NCBI GenBank assembly: GCA_028715585.1
Contig: JAQURN010000019.1
Span: 1 to 14,685 of the forward strand
DNA length: 14,685 nucleotides
From: Actinomycetota bacterium
Lineage (GTDB): Bacteria; Actinomycetota; Geothermincolia; Fen-727; JAQURN01
Direction of reading: 5' to 3'
Positions within the stretch are counted from its first letter, which is position 1. Every line of letters starts with the position of its first letter. Positions 12,160-14,685 of the stretch are shown one piece after another. The position numbers and the translations under genes were made by a program. The notes under the pieces were generated by a model. That model searched no databases. It was not told where the DNA came from and saw only the letters and a program-made list of their open reading frames with translations.

Positions 12160-13344
12160 ATGAACCAGGATAAAATTCCGCGACAGGAAATTCTGGAACT
12201 TCTGCACAAAGAGGGCACGAAATGTGTATCCGCGTATATGCCCACTCACTGCGCAATACCCGCGGTCCGTGAGGACAAGATAAGGCTAAAGAATTTTCTT
12301 AAAAAGGCTGAGAAGGAACTCATATCCCTGGGCATGAGACGCCCAGAGGCGGAGAAGTTGCTCGAGCCGGCAAGGAAGCTCGAAGAAAACCCTGAATTCT
12401 GGCGCAAACAATCAAATGGGCTTGCCTTGTTTCTCTCGACGGATATTCTAAAGTACTACAAGCTCCCCCTCGAGTTTGAAGAAGTTTTGGTTGTGAGTGA
12501 TAGATTTCACCTGAAACCATTGATGCCCATATTGACTGAAACCATGGAATTCTACCTCCTTGCTCTCAGCTTGAACCAAGTTAAACTCTTCCAGGGAAAT
12601 CGCTATGGGGTTCAGGAGGTTGATCTGGAGGATGTGCCCAAGAGTTTGAGCGATGTCTTGAAGCGAGAAGCGTTTGAAAAGGGCCTTCATTTCCACACTG
12701 TTATTCCAGCGAGAGTTGGCGGCTCGCGTAAGAAGTCGGCGATATTCCACGGACATGGAGGAGGGAAGGAAGACAAGAAGGAACGTATCCAGCGCTACTT
12801 TTTGGAAATCTCAAAGGGGATGAAGGAGTTCCTTAAAGGGGAAAACGCGCCTCTCATTATCGCAGGGGTGAAGTATCTGTGTGGCTACTGGGAAGAGGTC
12901 AATACCTATCCCAATCTCCTTAAAGAGAGAATTCACGGGAACCCGGATGAGTGGAATTCAACCAAAATCTTTGAGAAAGCCTGGAAGATATTGCAGCCCC
13001 ATTTTGAAAGCCTCCGCCAACGTGAAAAAGAAAGGTATCTCTCGCTTGTAGGTACCGGCTACACTTCCTCGGAGGTAAAAGAGGTCGTCCCAGCATCGTG
13101 GAAAGGGAAGGTAGAGGTGATTTTTGTTCCTCTGAAGGTCCACCAGTGGGGAATCTACAAGCCCGAAGAGGAAATCGTGGAGTTGCATGAGGAAAGAGGG
13201 CCAGGAGACTATGACCTCCTTGATTTCGCTGCTGTTCACACGTACCTTCATGGGGAAAAAGTTTACGCGGTTTCTCCCGAGGATATTCCTGGCGGGGGAA
13301 TGGTCGCGGCTATATTTCGCGGAGCCCAGGGTGGAAAAAGATGA
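12160..13344 (+). CDS. bacterial aeRF1-like (baeRF) family protein
   Basis: 394 residues. The layout is that of the bacterial archaeo-eukaryotic release factor-like families described from comparative genomics. An N-terminal alpha/beta part (ILELLHKEGTKCVSAYMPTH) is followed by a central region with VSDRFHLKPLMPILTE and FYLLALSLNQVKLFQGNRYGV. A basic/Gly stretch (GGSRKKSAIFHGHGGGKED, 187-205) leads to RIQRYFLEISKGMKEFL and PLIIAGVKYLCGYWEEVNTYPNL..RIHGNPDE. The C-terminal domain (about 265-390) resembles an L7Ae-like fold (DLLDFAAVHTYLHGEKVYAVSPEDIPGGGMVAAIFR). It probably acts on ribosomes (stress, hibernation or rescue), but no experiment defines the role of this branch. The GGQ tripeptide that releases peptide in true aeRF1 is absent. 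The start follows AGGGGGGTAGTA. It is preceded by a 56-nt AT-rich gap and could have its own promoter. Confidence 0.8.
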   Translation: MNQDKIPRQEILELLHKEGTKCVSAYMPTHCAIPAVREDKIRLKNFLKKAEKELISLGMRRPEAEKLLEPARKLEENPEFWRKQSNGLALFLSTDILKYYKLPLEFEEVLVVSDRFHLKPLMPILTETMEFYLLALSLNQVKLFQGNRYGVQEVDLEDVPKSLSDVLKREAFEKGLHFHTVIPARVGGSRKKSAIFHGHGGGKEDKKERIQRYFLEISKGMKEFLKGENAPLIIAGVKYLCGYWEEVNTYPNLLKERIHGNPDEWNSTKIFEKAWKILQPHFESLRQREKERYLSLVGTGYTSSEVKEVVPASWKGKVEVIFVPLKVHQWGIYKPEEEIVELHEERGPGDYDLLDFAAVHTYLHGEKVYAVSPEDIPGGGMVAAIFRGAQGGKR

Positions 13345-13415
13345 GCCTGTATTTTTTGCTAGACGAGTCCTTGGGTGCGGCTGTGAGAGGCAAACTTGCC
13401 CGAGAAAACCTTTAG
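13341..13415 (+). CDS. 24-codon mini-ORF overlapping the baeRF stop (doubtful)
   Basis: The ATG overlaps the TGA of the baeRF gene as ATGA. The frame reads MSLYFLLDESLGAAVRGKLA ... and stops at TAG 13413-13415. It includes the -35 element of the next promoter. No family is recognisable; it may be chance or a translationally coupled peptide. Confidence 0.15.
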   Translation: MSLYFLLDESLGAAVRGKLARENL

Positions 13416-13424
13416 TGCTTTAAT
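13396..13424 (+). promoter_or_regulatory. promoter of the PEBP (YbhB/YbcL) gene
   Basis: TTGCCC (13396-13401), 17-nt spacer, TTTAAT (13419-13424). Transcription from about 13431 would give a ~22-nt leader that is filled by the ribosome site AGGAGGTGA. The -35 lies within the small hairpin GGCAA-AC-TTGCC. Confidence 0.5.
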
Positions 13425-13452
13425 CGAATCGATGAACTATAGGAGGTGAGAC

Positions 13453-13893
13453 ATGGAAATCTCTAGCCCGGATTTCAAAAATGGCGAAAGGATCCCTTCT
13501 AAGTTTTCATGCGATGGCGAATCGGTGAATCCGACCCTCCTCATAAGTGGGGTTAGCGAATCTGCCCAGAGCCTCGCCCTTATCATGGATGACCCCGACG
13601 CCCCCATTGGGACGTTTACCCATTGGATTCTTTTCAATATTGACCCGAAAACGGAAAAAATCAAAGAGAATAGTGTGCCCGTGGGAGCTCGTCAGGGAAG
13701 AAACAGTGGGGGGAAGGTTGGTTATTATCCTCCCTGTCCACCTTCAGGAACCCACCGCTACTTTTTCAAGCTGTACGCCCTTGACGAGAAACTAGAGTTG
13801 GGGAATGGGGCTCGTTTGGAAGAGCTTGAAAGGGCAATGAAAGGCCACATCATCGAAAAGGCTGAAATCATAGGTCTTTACAGCCGCTCGTAA
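13453..13893 (+). CDS. YbhB/YbcL family phosphatidylethanolamine-binding-like protein (PEBP)
   Basis: 146 residues, no signal peptide, the normal length for bacterial members. The family signature is complete: FSCDGESVNPTL (18-29), LIMDDPDAPIGTFTHW (43-58, the anion-binding DPDAP and HW residues), and GYYPPCPPSGTHRYFFKLYALD (90-111). The fold binds phosphate-type ligands; in bacteria the physiological role is not settled. The start is fixed by a perfect AGGAGGTGA three bases before the ATG. The gene appears to have its own promoter just inside the preceding intergenic stretch and is followed by an imperfect hairpin, so it is probably monocistronic. Confidence 0.95.
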   Translation: MEISSPDFKNGERIPSKFSCDGESVNPTLLISGVSESAQSLALIMDDPDAPIGTFTHWILFNIDPKTEKIKENSVPVGARQGRNSGGKVGYYPPCPPSGTHRYFFKLYALDEKLELGNGARLEELERAMKGHIIEKAEIIGLYSRS

Positions 13894-13940
13894 ACCTTTC
13901 CTTTAAGCCTGCCGTGTGGTCACGCGAGTGCGGGAAAGTT

Positions 13941-13960
13941 GGTTTGGTGATTACCAAGCC
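13941..13960 (+). terminator. hairpin after the PEBP gene (terminator or operator)
   Basis: GGTTTGGT (13941-13948) pairs with ACCAAGCC (13953-13960) over 8 bp, one a G-U pair, around GATT. What follows is TTACTAAAATCGTTT, not a clean T-run. The stem overlaps the probable -35 of the next gene, so it may be an operator instead. Confidence 0.35.
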
Positions 13961-13980
13961 TTACTAAAATCGTTTATATT
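13951..13980 (+). promoter_or_regulatory. probable promoter of the purple-acid-phosphatase-like gene
   Basis: TTACCA (13951-13956), 18-nt spacer, TATATT (13975-13980), giving a ~33-nt leader before the GTG at 14020. The -35 matches at four positions, the -10 at five, and the -35 lies in the hairpin above. Confidence 0.4.
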
Positions 13981-14019
13981 CGTAGAAGAGCTCGTACGAT
14001 ATGAAAACGGAGGAAATCT

Positions 14020-14685
14020 GTGAAGAAAAAAGCATTTAATTGTTTGCTTGTGTTGCTCGTTCTTACGCTGCTTACTTTTTGTTTCCCCCTTCCCGCTCAA
14101 GCGTCGTCTCTTCCTTACCACATCCACCTATCATGGGTAGAAAATGATGCCCACCATAGCATCGTCATCACCTGGAGTAACGACAGAGACTTGCTCGATT
14201 ACACTCCCACGGTGAAATACGGGACAACCTCTGGGAAGTATCAGAAAACGGTTGTCGGCTTTCAAGAGCCCCCTTACTCTTCTAATGCCAAGGTTGATGT
14301 GAGCAGTGCCACGCTAACAAACCTCGAGTCCGGGACTTCCTATTACTACATCTGCGGGGACGAAAACTATGGTTGGTCTGGCGAGTATAAGTTCACTACT
14401 CCTCCTGGGGGAGCACCATTCAGGTTCGCGGCTTACGGAGATACACGAAATCCCACACCGATTTTTGAGGATAGTGCAAACATTAATTTCAAAGTGTGGG
14501 ACCGAATTCAACAAAAGATGAAAGACGAAAATCCCCTCTTTAGCATTTTTACTGGGGACAATGTAAACCCAGGGACCAGTGAGAGCCTTTGGAATACATG
14601 GTTCGAAAAGCTTTCTAACGGCACCGGTCCCACATCCGTTTTCATGCCAACCTATGGAAATCACGAAAGTCCTGGGACCATTCAG
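14020..14685 (+). CDS. secreted purple-acid-phosphatase-like metallophosphoesterase, N-terminal part (runs off window)
   Basis: 222 codons are present and no stop is reached, so the 3' end is outside the window. The GTG start has GGAGG six bases upstream. Residues 1-28 are a signal peptide (MKKKAFNCLLVLLVLTLLTF ... PAQA). Residues 31-128 form a fibronectin-III-like beta domain as in purple acid phosphatases (IHLSWVENDAHHSIVITW, KYGTTSGKY, TLTNLESGTSYYYICGDE, YKFTTPP). The metallophosphoesterase domain begins near 133: FAAYGDTR (Asp141), FTGDNV (Asp180) and YGNHE (Asn214, His215) supply the first metal ligands. It should act outside the membrane on phosphate esters, perhaps for phosphate scavenging (inference). 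No lipobox is seen, unlike the metallophosphoesterase at 1396-2202. Confidence 0.88.
   Translation, partial: MKKKAFNCLLVLLVLTLLTFCFPLPAQASSLPYHIHLSWVENDAHHSIVITWSNDRDLLDYTPTVKYGTTSGKYQKTVVGFQEPPYSSNAKVDVSSATLTNLESGTSYYYICGDENYGWSGEYKFTTPPGGAPFRFAAYGDTRNPTPIFEDSANINFKVWDRIQQKMKDENPLFSIFTGDNVNPGTSESLWNTWFEKLSNGTGPTSVFMPTYGNHESPGTIQ

Overview
The window is chromosomal DNA of roughly balanced base composition. It carries thirteen protein genes, two of them cut by the window ends, and one tRNA. No transposase, integrase, phage, CRISPR or plasmid gene is visible, so it reads as ordinary chromosome with accessory cell-surface genes. Several features suggest a deep-branching, probably anaerobic actinobacterial-type lineage: a UPF0182 membrane protein, a coiled-coil NlpC/P60 hydrolase like actinobacterial Rip proteins, a secreted protease ending in 'AEGATW..GFDEW.LI.NP' repeats like those of actinobacterial surface proteins, and a bacterial aeRF1-like (baeRF) protein. 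This placement is inference; a clostridial relative cannot be excluded.

Left part (1-4800): the 3' end of a UPF0182 gene on the plus strand overlaps, tail to tail, a minus-strand cluster. In transcription order the cluster is a zinc-ribbon/PH-like/SHOCT protein, an NlpC/P60 peptidoglycan hydrolase with a near-consensus promoter, a lipoprotein metallophosphoesterase, and a small SCP2-like protein only 3 nt behind it. Middle (4710-7486): a 437-nt region without an intact gene holds a promoter, an amber-interrupted reading frame, palindromes, and the promoter of an initiator tRNA-fMet. That tRNA ends 3 nt from the stop codon of a convergent transketolase gene.

Right part (7487-14685), all plus strand: a secreted papain-like protease with an IPT/TIG domain and four ~106-residue repeats; a YkgJ-like cysteine-rich protein; a DMT-family membrane transporter; a HAD-IB phosphatase; a baeRF protein; a YbhB/YbcL (PEBP) protein with its own promoter; and the 5' part of a secreted purple-acid-phosphatase-like metallophosphoesterase.

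Working together: exported or envelope functions dominate (two metallophosphoesterases, a protease, a wall hydrolase, UPF0182, a transporter). They are mixed with housekeeping translation and carbon genes (tRNA-fMet, transketolase, baeRF). The DMT transporter and HAD phosphatase are probably co-transcribed. The least explained stretches are the interrupted frame at 4743-5024 and the leader before the DMT transporter at 10417-10542, which has self-complementary segments and a mini-ORF.
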